A stretch of DNA of 64,000 bases from UBA1723 sp045629285 (GCA_045629285.1 JAZQQY010000009.1:104253-168252); one strand, 5' to 3'; positions 33,331 through 42,443 are shown, counted from the stretch's first letter. The notes: generated from the letters alone by a model not told the origin. A program made the numbers and translations.

Positions 33331-34626
33331 TTACTTTGCAACGATCAAGAAGTAGTTCTTCTTACCTCTCTGAGCAAGGATGTACTTGCCGTTAAGAAGG
33401 GAGTCAGCATTGATTACAGTATCGTAAGAAGCAAGTTTCTCCTTGTTGATAGCGACACCGCCACCCTGAACCATCTTTCTCATCTCACCCTTAGAAGCGA
33501 ATACGTTAGCCTTGTCTGTAAGCAAATCTGCAGCTGCGATACCAGCCTCGATCTCGCTCTTGACAACCTCAAACTGAGGAACGCCCTCGAATACAGAAAG
33601 CAATGTCTCCTCGTCAAGCTTCTTCAAAGAATCAGCTGTGGCGTTACCGAATAGGATGTTTGAAGCCTCAACTGCAGCCTCATAATCCTCACGTGAGTGA
33701 ACCATCACTGTGATCTCCTCTGCAAGTCTCTTCTGTAGTGGACGCAAGTGTGGAGCCTCAGCCTGCTCCTTCACCAATCCCTCTATCTCCTCCTTAGTTA
33801 GGGATGTGAAGATCTTGATGTACTTCTCTGCGTCGTCGTCAGAAACGTTCAACCAGAACTGGTAGAACTTATATGGAGAAGTACGGTTTCTGTCTAGCCA
33901 AACGTTACCAGACTCAGTCTTACCGAACTTTTTACCGTCAGCCTTAGTGATAAGCGGACAAGTTAGAGCGTAAGCCTCTGCACCAGAAATCTTACGGATC
34001 ATTTCAGTACCAGTAGTGATGTTACCCCACTGGTCTGCACCACCAAGCTGAAGCTTACAATTCTTAGTCTCATTCAAGTATACGAAATCGTAACCCTGAA
34101 GAAGCTGGTAAGAGAACTCAGTGAACGACATACCGTCAGCACCGTTCTCACCTGTGAAACGACGCTTTACAGAGTCCTTACTCATCATATAGTTAACTGT
34201 GATAAGCTTACCGATGTTACGGATGAAATCAAGGAAAGTGAAGTTCTTCATCCAGTCGTAGTTGTTCACTAGCTCAGCCTTGTTAGGAGCATCGCTATCG
34301 AAATCCAAGAACTTAGAAAGTTGCTTCTTGATGCACTCCTGGTTGTGGCGAAGCATAGGCTCGTCGATAAGAACACGCTCCTGCGACTTGCCTGAAGGGT
34401 CGCCGATCATACCTGTTGCACCACCGATAAGAGCAAGTGGCTTGTGACCAGAACGCTGGAAATGACGAAGCATCATCACACCAACCAAGTGACCGATATG
34501 TAGTGAATCAGCAGTAGGGTCAATACCCAAATATGCTGTAGTAACCTCTTTCTTCAACTGATCTTCTGTGCCCGGCGTCATATCCTGGATCATGCCGCGC
34601 CATTTTAGTTCTTCTACGAAATTCAT
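33331..34626 (-). CDS. tyrS: Tyrosyl-tRNA synthetase
   Basis: 431 residues from the ATG at 34626 (MNFVEELKWRG). A longer frame start at 34674 overlaps the promoter. It attaches tyrosine to tRNA-Tyr in the cytoplasm. The class I signature HIGH is His43-His46, the KMSKS equivalent is KFGKTESG, and the tyrosine-site region YDFVYLNETKNCKLQLGGADQWGN lies between them, cited here as YDFVY and QLGGADQWG. The C-terminus carries the S4-like RNA-binding domain. It is transcribed divergently from efp. Confidence 0.98.
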   Translation of the reverse strand: MNFVEELKWRGMIQDMTPGTEDQLKKEVTTAYLGIDPTADSLHIGHLVGVMMLRHFQRSGHKPLALIGGATGMIGDPSGKSQERVLIDEPMLRHNQECIKKQLSKFLDFDSDAPNKAELVNNYDWMKNFTFLDFIRNIGKLITVNYMMSKDSVKRRFTGENGADGMSFTEFSYQLLQGYDFVYLNETKNCKLQLGGADQWGNITTGTEMIRKISGAEAYALTCPLITKADGKKFGKTESGNVWLDRNRTSPYKFYQFWLNVSDDDAEKYIKIFTSLTKEEIEGLVKEQAEAPHLRPLQKRLAEEITVMVHSREDYEAAVEASNILFGNATADSLKKLDEETLLSVFEGVPQFEVVKSEIEAGIAAADLLTDKANVFASKGEMRKMVQGGGVAINKEKLASYDTVINADSLLNGKYILAQRGKKNYFLIVAK

Positions 34627-34662
34627 ATAATTATGTATCTGTAATTCTTTTAAAAGTGACCA

Positions 34663-34670
34663 CAAAAGTA
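34663..34670 (-). promoter_or_regulatory. Bacteroidetes -7 box for tyrS
   Basis: The minus strand reads TACTTTTG (TAnnTTTG), 37 bases upstream of the ATG at 34626. Confidence 0.65.
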
Positions 34671-34691
34671 ACATTTTTTAAGGAATAATAG

Positions 34692-34720
34692 TTGAATATC
34701 GCATAATTAAACTAAATTTG
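34692..34720 (+). promoter_or_regulatory. Bacteroidetes promoter for efp
   Basis: TTG at 34692-34694, an 18-base spacer and TAAATTTG at 34713-34720, 35 bases before the ATG. It is divergent from the tyrS promoter in the same 128-base gap. Confidence 0.65.
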
Positions 34721-34754
34721 CAGACATAAAAATAAAACGTAACTAATAATTCTT

Positions 34755-35318
34755 ATGATTAATTCACAGGATATCAAGATTGGAAGCTGCGTTCGTTTGG
34801 ATGGTAAGCTTTATTTCTGTATTGATTTTCAGCATGTTAAGCCAGGTAAGGGTAACACTATCATGCGTGTTAAGCTAAAGTGTGTAACTGACGGTCGCGT
34901 ATTGGAGCGTCGCTTCGACATCGGTGAGAAGCTAGAGGACGTTCGTGTTGAGCGTCGTGAGCACCAGTTCCTTTACAAGGAGGGTGAGGATCTAATCTTC
35001 ATGAACAACGAGACTTTCGAGCAGATTCCTTTGAATCCTGAGTTGGTAACAGGTGTTGAGTTTATGAAGGAAGGTGACAATGTTGAGCTAGTTGTTGATG
35101 CTTCAACAGAGAACGTTCTTTTCGGTGAGATGCCAGTTAAGACTAAGCTTAAGGTTACTTATACAGAGCCAGGTATCAAGGGTGATACGGCTACTAACAC
35201 TCTTAAGCCAGCTACTCTTGAGACAGGTGCTGAGGTACGCGTTCCTTTGTTCATCGAGGAAGGTGCTATCATCGAGATCGATACTCGCGACGGTTCATAC
35301 CAGGGTAGAGAGAGATAA
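34755..35318 (+). CDS. efp: Translation elongation factor P
   Basis: 187 residues, the usual length. It binds ribosomes stalled at proline stretches and promotes peptide-bond formation. The N-terminal KOW-like domain carries the tRNA-contacting loop FQHVKPGKGNT with Lys32 at the tip. The C-terminal OB domains include NVELVVDAS and end YIEVDTRDGSYQGR-like (IEIDTRDGSYQGRER). Codon use is strongly biased, as expected. No modification enzyme gene is nearby. Confidence 0.98.
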   Translation: MINSQDIKIGSCVRLDGKLYFCIDFQHVKPGKGNTIMRVKLKCVTDGRVLERRFDIGEKLEDVRVERREHQFLYKEGEDLIFMNNETFEQIPLNPELVTGVEFMKEGDNVELVVDASTENVLFGEMPVKTKLKVTYTEPGIKGDTATNTLKPATLETGAEVRVPLFIEEGAIIEIDTRDGSYQGRER

Positions 35319-35342
35319 TAAGACATATAATGTTTGTTCTAT

Positions 35343-35378
35343 AGTGGGCAACACGGCTTCGGTCGGTTGTCCACTTTT
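35343..35378 (+). terminator. Intrinsic terminator between efp and the TIGR04076 gene
   Basis: AGTGGGCAAC (35343-35352) pairs with GTTGTCCACT (35366-35375) with one G-U pair, followed by TTTTAG. It ends only seven bases before the next start codon, so it would strongly limit read-through unless opened. Confidence 0.75.
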
Positions 35379-35384
35379 AGTTTT

Positions 35385-35690
35385 ATGAAAAAGATAAAAA
35401 TTACTGTAGTTCGTAAGGCTTGCTATACTGATTTGATGGAGAAATACGAGAATCCTATCGAGCATGCCTGCGACTTGAATGAAGGTCAGGTTTTCATCGC
35501 CAACGGTTGGGAGCGGCCAGACGGTTTCTGTGTCAGCGCATGGGAAAGCATTTCTCCTTTTGTAATGACTCTTGCCCACGGCGGAGAAAATTTCTACGAC
35601 GGTTGGATGAAGAACCCTAAGTCGGCAATGATATCATGCAACGACGGTTTTCGTCCAGTCTCTTTCTTGATCGAAACTATTGAGGAATAA
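35385..35690 (+). CDS. TIGR04076 family small protein
   Basis: 101 residues from the ATG at 35385 (MKKIKITVVRKACYTDLM); an ATG at 35334 would read through the terminator stem. The body has GQVFIANGWERPDGFCVSAW, ISPFVMTLAHGG and ISCNDGFRPVSFLIETIE, which match the TIGR04076 pattern (GFC, then ISC.DG.RPV.F.I). The function is unknown. Cys and acidic residues suggest possible metal or redox binding. It sits directly after the efp terminator and may depend on read-through. Confidence 0.8.
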   Translation: MKKIKITVVRKACYTDLMEKYENPIEHACDLNEGQVFIANGWERPDGFCVSAWESISPFVMTLAHGGENFYDGWMKNPKSAMISCNDGFRPVSFLIETIEE

Positions 35691-35765
35691 CTGAACATTA
35701 TGAGCAAATTCGTACAAATAACCTATGATTTTTGTACCAAATGTTCAAATGAACGAAAAAACATG

Positions 35766-35795
35766 TTGTGAAATAATATTAATTAGTTAGTTTTG
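35766..35795 (+). promoter_or_regulatory. Bacteroidetes promoter for the outer-membrane barrel gene
   Basis: TTG (35766-35768), a 19-base spacer and TAGTTTTG (35788-35795) match both promoter elements at consensus distance, 31 bases before the ATG. Confidence 0.7.
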
Positions 35796-35826
35796 CACCT
35801 GTTAAAACGTTAGAAAACAATAAAAC

Positions 35827-36540
35827 ATGAAAAAACTTATTTTTGCTTCTGCAGCTCTTTGCGCAGCTGCAACTATCTCTGCACAGGAGGTAGCTGAGGC
35901 ACAGGCTAATGTACAGTCACAGTCTCAGGAACAGGAGTATATCACGCCTTCTAAGTATAAAGGTGGTTCAGAGAGATTCGGTGCAGAGGCTGGTCTTTCT
36001 CTAGGTAATGGTTTCAGCTTGAGCGGTGGAAACCTTAACTGCAACTACTCTTTGTCAGATGAGTTGACAGTTCGTCTTGGTTTCGGTCTTAACGTGACAA
36101 AGTCAGCTGAGAAGGATTCTAGCGACAACAAGGGTCATGAGACTGAGACTTCATTCGATATTAAGCCAGGTATCGTTTACTCTTTCTCTGGAACTGAGCG
36201 TCTTGAGCCATACGTAGGAGCTGAGGTTGTATTCGGATTCGATTCAAACCACACTTATGGTGAAGGTAAGTTTGATGGTAAGACTATCGAGACTACAGAA
36301 AAGACAAAGACAAACCACTTCGGTGCTAACGCATTCACAGGTTTCAACTTCTACGTTGCTAAGGATCTTTACGTTGGTGCTGAGCTAGGTTTCGGTTTCA
36401 TCGTAACTCCAGACAAGCGTACTACTGGTAAGGACGCTGAGGGTAAGGAGTATGATTCTAAGGACAACAACATGAAGGCTCATGTAACTAACATCAACGT
36501 TAACTGCAACCCTGCAGTACGTGTTGGTTGGAAGTTCTAA
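35827..36540 (+). CDS. Outer-membrane beta-barrel protein
   Basis: 237 residues. A signal peptide (1-19, ending AQ) is followed by a Gln/Glu-rich linker to about 38, then alternating strands with turns: GFSLSGGNLNCNYSLSDELT, RLGFGLNVTK, YVGAEVVFGF, HFGANAFTGFNFYVAKDLY and a terminal VGWKF. The final aromatic residue and the strand pattern fit a small eight-stranded porin-like outer-membrane protein. Codon use is strongly biased, which fits an abundant protein. No ligand can be assigned. Confidence 0.85.
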   Translation: MKKLIFASAALCAAATISAQEVAEAQANVQSQSQEQEYITPSKYKGGSERFGAEAGLSLGNGFSLSGGNLNCNYSLSDELTVRLGFGLNVTKSAEKDSSDNKGHETETSFDIKPGIVYSFSGTERLEPYVGAEVVFGFDSNHTYGEGKFDGKTIETTEKTKTNHFGANAFTGFNFYVAKDLYVGAELGFGFIVTPDKRTTGKDAEGKEYDSKDNNMKAHVTNINVNCNPAVRVGWKF

Positions 36541-36578
36541 TCTGCTCTTGATTCCTTAAAAGGAATTTGGTAAAAAAT

Positions 36579-36613
36579 GAGGCTCCGCAGTGATTCAATC
36601 GCTACGGAGCCTC
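36579..36613 (-). terminator. Strong hairpin between convergent genes
   Basis: GAGGCTCCG pairs with CGGAGCCTC with an internal continuation AG.GAT/ATC.CT, giving a long stem. The minus strand continues with ATTTTTTACC, so it mainly terminates the GH2 gene. It also blocks read-through from the barrel gene. Confidence 0.85.
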
Positions 36614-36633
36614 TTCTATTGGAGATAGGTTGA

Positions 36634-39600
36634 TTATTTCAATACCACTTTGTATGTCACTGCCGAATCCATCGATTTCAAAATGTAAACGCCCTTAGAT
36701 TCCATTCCGTTGATCTTAGTCGGAATATATCCGTTTATGATTTCAACAACTCTTATCTGACGTCCTGTGGCATCGTACATTGTGTATTTGCCGTTAGGAA
36801 TCAAATCCTCGTTTGTGATTGAGATCGCATCAGACGGATCCGATGATCTGAATCTGATCCAGTCAATGTTGACGTAGGATCCTTCAATCAAAAGTTTCAA
36901 AATATGCTTGCCCGCTTTGATTTCGCTTGTCGACGCTGTAATCGTCTGGTAAGTCTCCCAGTCTTTACCTTGTGGCACCTCTATCTTATCTGTGACAGCT
37001 TTGCCGTCGATGTAAAGAGAGAATCCTGAACCTTCCAAACCAGAAGCGACTCTTGCCTCCAATTCGTATGTGTCTGTAGCCTTTACATCAAGAGTATATT
37101 CAAGCCACTCTCCCTTAGATGTCCAACCGATTGCGTAGCCTCCACCGTCGACTTCGGTGATATCCACGTCGTCCTGACGATAAACACCTCCTTGATTGGC
37201 GGCGTCGTCGTCCTGATAAGCAAGTCCGGATCCTCCTTCGTCGTAGTTTTCTGCCTCCAATATTCCAGGAATAACGGTTGCCTCGCTATATGGCTTTTGC
37301 TCCGGTTCCTCAAACTTGATCTCTGGATAGTCGATCACTTTGTCGCTTGTGTTTAGATTCTTGAATCCAAGTTTTGCGATATCAGTCAAGTTGTCGACCT
37401 TGCCCTTCAACGGACAGATTCTGAACTTATGGCTGTAATCCTTCTTCGGCATCATCATCTGATCGCTTTGAGGTTTTGCTCCCCATGAATTGACACCGCC
37501 AAGCCCCTGCTGCTGCAAGTCGACACGAAGAGTGATGTCCTTATTGTTCTTCAAATCCCATGGATAGACGGTCGTCTCCAAATCCTCTGGAGTGTGATGC
37601 TGTGCATTGAACTCCATGTATGGCGAACCGACTACCATCAAACCAACACCGACCGAGTTAGTCAATGCTGCCCAACGAACGTTTGTACGTTGACCTGTCT
37701 CGCTGATCTCCATGTATGGGATTGTCATTGAGTCCACGAATGTAGAGTATAGACCTTCGAATGCACTCGCATTTCTACCAATGTAGTTTTCGTGAGGCCC
37801 GCGTCCAAGATATGTCACTCTTTCGAATCCACCAGGCACTGTAATCAAAGTACCGATGTTTGGAATCTCGTCATTGCTTCCGTCAGGACTCAACGTATAT
37901 TCCACGATGATGTCTCCGCTTCCGTAGATGGTGTAGCTCATGCTCATTTTAGAAGAGCCAGCTTCAGGAAGAGAAATGCTGAAGTCAACGCGAGTCTCGT
38001 TGTCCGATGCTTTGGTTACTTTAGATGAGTTGACCACTCTCTTGGCTCCTGCGTATATCCACTCCTTACAACGGTCGCCCATCTTGTTGCCTTTATCGTT
38101 GTCTGTAGTGGCACGCCAGAAGTTCGGTTGAGGACCATCCTTGATCAGCTGAACTCCGTTGCTTGTGTAGTTGGTGATCATGCCAGTCTTTGTGTTGACC
38201 TCAACAGAGAAGCCTTCGCCAGTCACCTTCAGAACGCCGTTGCTCTCCTCTGTAGTCTGTTTTGGTAGAGAAGCGATGTTGATCTTTGGAGAGTAACCTT
38301 CGCCAAGGTTAAGCCTGATCTGATCGTGAGCGATGCTATGGCCTTTCTTTGCCCATGAGGTGTTTGCCTTTAAGCGGAAATCGAAGTCAAGCTGGTAAGA
38401 CGAACCTGCCTTGATTGTCGCAGGCTTCTTGTATGCGATAGACACCTCTTTCTTAGTAAGTGGATTGATATTTGTTGTTGACGCATCGATTGCTCCGCTT
38501 GCGATCTCTACACCGTCTTCCTTAAGGCTCCATACTCCCTCTGCGATGTCGTTGATGTTGGTGAAATCAAAACGGTTCTCAATCTCAAACTTGCCTGCCG
38601 CGGCATCTTTTGCTTTAACCCAGATATTCTGGTAGGCATGTTTTACTTCCCAGATTTCAGGCTGTAAAGAACGGTCGGGGAATACCAATCCGTTGGCACA
38701 GAAGTTGTCATCGTTAGGTTTGTCGCCCCAAAGACCACCATAATTGAAATATTGTGAATCCCCACGTCGCAAACCTTGATCAATGAAATCCCAAATGAAA
38801 CCACCGAATGTACGAGGATTGCCATACCAAGCATCCACGTATTTCTGAATCTCACCTACACTGTTACCCATTGCATGTTCATATTCACAAAGCATGAAAG
38901 GCTTATTGTTGTTATTATATGTCTGCACTCCCCATGGATCACAGTACATACAGCTCTGTACGTCGGCATTGTTGTTGTCGCCTTCGTAGTGTACAGGACG
39001 AGTGTTGTCGGCCTGGTGAGCATACTGACGCATAGAAGCGAATACGTCGCCCCATCCAGCCTCGTTTCCAAGCGACCAGATGATGATACATGGGTGGTTC
39101 TTGTCGCGCTGAATCATTGACGACATACGTTCCAAACAAGCAGGACGCCAGTTGTCGTCGCTCTTAGGAAGTTTGTCGTTAGCGCCGTGCGACTCCACAT
39201 TGCACTCGTCAATCACGTATATACCCAAGCTATCGCAGATATCATACATACGAGGATCGTTAGGATAATGAGACATACGTAATCCGTTGATGTTGAACTT
39301 TTTCATCAAAATGACATCTTCGAGCATCAACTGGTCCGACATCACACGACCTTTGTCTGGGTCGATCTCATGACGGTCGACACCACGCAGAATGACTGGA
39401 GAATTGTTGACATAGAAACGAGTGATTCCGTTGTAGTCTTTCTTTAGTTCCACTTTTCTGAAACCGACCTTAGCACTCTCCACATTGACTGTCTTTCCAC
39501 TCTTGTCCTTCAACGAGATGACTGCTGAATATAGAGTAGGCGACTCTGCTGACCATAGGTTAGGAGCACCAACAGTAATCTCAAAGTTTACGGAAGCCTC

Positions 39601-40560
39601 TTTGCCTGGTTCGATCGACGCGATTGACTTCTGCTGAGGCTTGAACACCTCTCTGCCTGCCTTGTCGTACAGACCAAGTTCAACTGTCAACGACGACTCT
39701 GTTGAAGTGTCGAAATTATCCACCCAGACAGTTGTCTTAAGAATACCGTCAACATAATTAGAGGCAAGAGTAGCGTCGATCTGGAAATCCTGAATATGAG
39801 TCTTAGGAGTGGCGTAGATATACACGTCGCGCATGATGCCGGCAAGACGGATGAAATCCTGGTCCTCAAGCCAAGAACCGTCGCACCAACGGAACACCTG
39901 CACGGCGATTTCGTTTTCACCACTCATGTTTAGTTTGTCTGTCACGTCAAATTCATGGTCGGTGAATGAATTCTCACTATAGCCGACATATTTTCCGTTT
40001 ACCCACACGTAGTAAGCCGACTCAACACCTTCGAAGTGAAGGCGGATTCTCTTTCCGTCCCAATTTGCTGGCACTTTGAACGAACGTTTGTAGTGACCTA
40101 CAGGGTTGAAATTCTTTGGCGCAGCAGGAGGTGAAATCATCCAATCCGCTCCATTCCAAGGATAGATAACATTAGAATAGATAGGGTGGTCGTAGCCAAG
40201 GAGCTGCCATGAACTAGGGACTACGATGTCGTCCCATTTGGATATATCGTAACCCACCTTAAAGAAACTGTCGTTGCGCTGAGATGGTTTGTCAACGTGG
40301 AAGAACTTCCATGTGCCCGACAGCGTCTGATACCACTGTGACGCTTTTCTCTTGCCTTTGATAGCCTCTTCCACAGAAGAGTAAGGCATTGACGTCGCAT
40401 GGGGCTTCAACGTATTCACACCATAAGTTTTTGGGTTGCCATCCCATTCAGTCCAAGATTGGGCAGCCAATCCTGAAGGTAAGAGCAAAGCAGAAACTAC
40501 AACTGCTTTGGAAAGTAAGTGCAGAGATTTGCACATGCTTTTTGTGTACTTGTTTTTCAT
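36634..40560 (-). CDS. Secreted GH2 beta-galactosidase with CBM6 and T9SS tail
   Basis: 1308 residues from the ATG at 40560; a longer in-frame start at 40629 overlaps the promoter. The signal peptide ends at GLAAQ. The GH2 unit (about 40-850) has the acid/base Glu500 in WSLGNEAGWG and the nucleophile Glu559 in LCEYEHAMGNS, then a beta-galactosidase small-chain region (NFWRATTDNDKG). Residues about 1085-1225 form a CBM6 jelly roll (EAENYDEGG, YRQDDVDI, GWTSKGEWLEY). The end (about 1240-1308, KYTMYDATGRQI and GVYILKSMDSAVTYKVVLK) is a type-A T9SS sorting domain. It should act outside the cell on terminal beta-galactosides, probably on a plant or host glycan. Confidence 0.95.
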   Translation of the reverse strand: MKNKYTKSMCKSLHLLSKAVVVSALLLPSGLAAQSWTEWDGNPKTYGVNTLKPHATSMPYSSVEEAIKGKRKASQWYQTLSGTWKFFHVDKPSQRNDSFFKVGYDISKWDDIVVPSSWQLLGYDHPIYSNVIYPWNGADWMISPPAAPKNFNPVGHYKRSFKVPANWDGKRIRLHFEGVESAYYVWVNGKYVGYSENSFTDHEFDVTDKLNMSGENEIAVQVFRWCDGSWLEDQDFIRLAGIMRDVYIYATPKTHIQDFQIDATLASNYVDGILKTTVWVDNFDTSTESSLTVELGLYDKAGREVFKPQQKSIASIEPGKEASVNFEITVGAPNLWSAESPTLYSAVISLKDKSGKTVNVESAKVGFRKVELKKDYNGITRFYVNNSPVILRGVDRHEIDPDKGRVMSDQLMLEDVILMKKFNINGLRMSHYPNDPRMYDICDSLGIYVIDECNVESHGANDKLPKSDDNWRPACLERMSSMIQRDKNHPCIIIWSLGNEAGWGDVFASMRQYAHQADNTRPVHYEGDNNNADVQSCMYCDPWGVQTYNNNNKPFMLCEYEHAMGNSVGEIQKYVDAWYGNPRTFGGFIWDFIDQGLRRGDSQYFNYGGLWGDKPNDDNFCANGLVFPDRSLQPEIWEVKHAYQNIWVKAKDAAAGKFEIENRFDFTNINDIAEGVWSLKEDGVEIASGAIDASTTNINPLTKKEVSIAYKKPATIKAGSSYQLDFDFRLKANTSWAKKGHSIAHDQIRLNLGEGYSPKINIASLPKQTTEESNGVLKVTGEGFSVEVNTKTGMITNYTSNGVQLIKDGPQPNFWRATTDNDKGNKMGDRCKEWIYAGAKRVVNSSKVTKASDNETRVDFSISLPEAGSSKMSMSYTIYGSGDIIVEYTLSPDGSNDEIPNIGTLITVPGGFERVTYLGRGPHENYIGRNASAFEGLYSTFVDSMTIPYMEISETGQRTNVRWAALTNSVGVGLMVVGSPYMEFNAQHHTPEDLETTVYPWDLKNNKDITLRVDLQQQGLGGVNSWGAKPQSDQMMMPKKDYSHKFRICPLKGKVDNLTDIAKLGFKNLNTSDKVIDYPEIKFEEPEQKPYSEATVIPGILEAENYDEGGSGLAYQDDDAANQGGVYRQDDVDITEVDGGGYAIGWTSKGEWLEYTLDVKATDTYELEARVASGLEGSGFSLYIDGKAVTDKIEVPQGKDWETYQTITASTSEIKAGKHILKLLIEGSYVNIDWIRFRSSDPSDAISITNEDLIPNGKYTMYDATGRQIRVVEIINGYIPTKINGMESKGVYILKSMDSAVTYKVVLK

Positions 40561-40594
40561 GTAGATATGGTAGTTTGTGTAATATATGATGTAG

Positions 40595-40602
40595 CAAACG
40601 TA
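40595..40602 (-). promoter_or_regulatory. Bacteroidetes -7 box for the GH2 gene
   Basis: The minus strand reads TACGTTTG (TAnnTTTG), 35 bases upstream of the ATG at 40560. The divergent esterase gene has a one-mismatch box TATTTTCG at 40807-40814. Nothing else was recognised in the 322-base gap. Confidence 0.6.
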
Positions 40603-40882
40603 AAAATTTGATTTGTGGAAATCAAACATATAAATATGAATTTTAGGAGGTTAAGCTTTAATGTGAAACACTTTTCTTATAATGTTAATGCGATGTTACA
40701 TATGCTTACATTTCTTGGGAAGAATGTAGGTGTAGGAAAATGAAGATAAATTTGAGATATGTAAATGTTTTTATTTGTAATACTTTTTCATAACTATGAT
40801 ATTTGTTATTTTCGCAAACAGATTTGATTTTGAAAGAGCGTTTTTTGCCGAAATCGGAAGACACTCTAAATAATATTAATGT

Positions 40883-42064
40883 ATGCTTAAACGACTATTA
40901 ATTTCGGTTTGTTTGTTTGTATCGGCTTTTGTCAATGCACAGACACACGTCTTCATCATTGGAGACAGTACAACTGAGAATTGGGGTTCCAATTGGTATC
41001 CATGTATGGGTTGGGGTGCTGTGTTCCAGCATTTCTTTGACAACAGCAAAGTTGTTGTTGACAATAGAGGAGTGGGAGGAACTACCACTAAAAGTTATTA
41101 TAATGAGTATTGGTCGGATGTGATTGCAGACATCAATAGCGGAGACTATCTGTTCATTTCCTTTGGTGCCAATGATTCCAACACATACGCCACATGGTGT
41201 ACTACTACAGATGAATTTATCGAATACTTAGGTATATTTTGTAGCGCTGTAAGAGAAAAAGGCGCTACACCGGTATTGTTGTCTACTGTCAACCAGAATT
41301 CATGGAGCTCACAAGGATTTTTAAAGGATTCTTACGGTGCTCATCCTAAGGCGATGTGTCAGGCGGCAGAAAAGTACGACACACCTTTCTTCGACCTCTA
41401 TAATTTTGGTTATAATCTATCAGAAGAGCAGGGTGAAGAGTACAATACCTTCTATCGCCACAATAATTATAAGCCAGGTGAATATGAGAATTATATCGAC
41501 GGAAAAGATGATAATGTGCATTTGCAGGAGACTGGAGCCACAGACTACGCAAGATTCATAGTGGAGGAGATAGAGAAGTCGTCGGATGAGAGACTTAAAG
41601 TTTTGGCTGAGGCTACAACTCCAAGATACGATGTGACATTTGAAGCGGACGATGACAGCATGGTGTCGTCGATTTCCCGATCAGCCACATTTCCAGAAGG
41701 AATCAACGTGACATTGAAGAGCTATGGAGTAGATGAGAATAATAAATGTTTCTGGATTAATTCCTCTGGCGACGTCGTTTCTCAAAACAATCTTTACGTC
41801 TATGTCATGCAAAGTCATGATGAGCATTTCATTGCTGTTTACAAAAACTCTTCAGTTAGGAATCGATCGTCAGACAATTTCAAAATTCTTGCAGACAGAA
41901 TTGTCTTTATGGATGTTGAAATCCATACCGTCAACATCTACACATTCTCTGGCAATGAAGTGACATCCGCATCTACACAATATAATTATCCATTTAATTT
42001 GAGAGCAGGAGCCTATATTTTGACTATCGACGGGAACAAAAGCACGAAGATTGTGATAAAGTAA
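40883..42064 (+). CDS. Secreted SGNH/GDSL esterase (CE12-like) with T9SS tail
   Basis: 393 residues. Signal peptide 1-19. The SGNH hydrolase blocks are GDSTTE with nucleophile Ser29, the GVGGTT oxyanion region near 63, FGANDSN with Asn97, and the catalytic pair Asp210/His213 in DDNVHLQ. This arrangement fits rhamnogalacturonan acetylesterase-like carbohydrate esterases (CE12). Residues about 255-320 are a beta-domain. The end (FSGNEVTSAS, then FNLRAGAYILTIDGNKSTKIVIK) resembles a short type-A T9SS sorting domain. It would remove acetyl groups from a polysaccharide, probably pectin, helping the divergent GH2 enzyme. The substrate is inferred from the family. Confidence 0.85.
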   Translation: MLKRLLISVCLFVSAFVNAQTHVFIIGDSTTENWGSNWYPCMGWGAVFQHFFDNSKVVVDNRGVGGTTTKSYYNEYWSDVIADINSGDYLFISFGANDSNTYATWCTTTDEFIEYLGIFCSAVREKGATPVLLSTVNQNSWSSQGFLKDSYGAHPKAMCQAAEKYDTPFFDLYNFGYNLSEEQGEEYNTFYRHNNYKPGEYENYIDGKDDNVHLQETGATDYARFIVEEIEKSSDERLKVLAEATTPRYDVTFEADDDSMVSSISRSATFPEGINVTLKSYGVDENNKCFWINSSGDVVSQNNLYVYVMQSHDEHFIAVYKNSSVRNRSSDNFKILADRIVFMDVEIHTVNIYTFSGNEVTSASTQYNYPFNLRAGAYILTIDGNKSTKIVIK

Positions 42065-42241
42065 TAAAATTTCCTCTGTAAAATGTTACTTTTTTGTATG
42101 GAATTTTGGTATTTTCGGTTATGATGGTATTTTTTTAAAAGTAATATTGATATTTATTTTATGCAAAATATTACGTTTAGACTATTTATTGTGTGCTAAA
42201 TATACTAAAAATACCCTAAAATGAAAATAAAATGGTATATG

Positions 42242-42273
42242 TTTGTGTTTAAATAAATTAAGCAGTAATTTTG
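42242..42273 (+). promoter_or_regulatory. Promoter of the aromatic amino-acid operon
   Basis: TTTG (42242-42245), a 20-base spacer and TAATTTTG (42266-42273) match the Bacteroidetes -33 and -7 elements at consensus spacing. Transcription would start around 42278-42280, giving a leader of about 165 bases before pheA. Confidence 0.75.
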
Positions 42274-42296
42274 CGCCATCATTAAAGAATGAAACA

Positions 42297-42356
42297 ATGC
42301 AGCAACGATTTTTCGCATATTATCTATTCTTTTTCTTTTACTTTTTTAGAAGGTAA
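42297..42356 (+). CDS. phe leader peptide (Phe/Tyr-rich)
   Basis: 19-residue leader MQQRFFAYYLFFFFYFFRR with eight Phe and three Tyr codons, including FFFFYFF. It is preceded by the promoter at 42242-42273 and ends at TAA 42354-42356, three bases before the first strand of the antiterminator. It is too small and biased for an ordinary protein, and it lies upstream of pheA, so it fits the leader of a translation-dependent attenuator as in E. coli pheL. There is no homology to pheL beyond the bias. Starvation for charged Phe (and perhaps Tyr) tRNA would stall the ribosome here. Confidence 0.85.
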   Translation: MQQRFFAYYLFFFFYFFRR

Positions 42357-42432
42357 GAGCGGGATTTCGTTGTGTAAAGATATAACTTATCAAAAATTAT
42401 AATCCCGCATTCGTTTGAATGTGGGATTTTTT
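42357..42432 (+). promoter_or_regulatory. phe attenuator: antiterminator and terminator stems
   Basis: Strand 2, GCGGGATT (42359-42366), starts three bases after the leader stop codon. Strand 3, AATCCCGC (42401-42408), is its perfect complement. Strand 3 also belongs to the terminator stem AATCCCGCATTC (42401-42412) / GAATGTGGGATT (42417-42428), loop GTTT, followed by TTTTTTG. A ribosome at the stop codon would cover strand 2 and allow termination. A ribosome stalled in the Phe/Tyr run would leave strand 2 free to pair with strand 3, so transcription continues into pheA. Geometry matches classic attenuators. Confidence 0.85.
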
Positions 42433-42443
42433 GTGAATTAGAG

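Noticed and set aside
42289..42400. Alternative frame from the ATG at 42289 through the pheA leader region
   Set aside because: It overlaps the leader in another frame, runs through the antiterminator strand and ends at the terminator. The Phe/Tyr-rich frame fits the regulatory context better.
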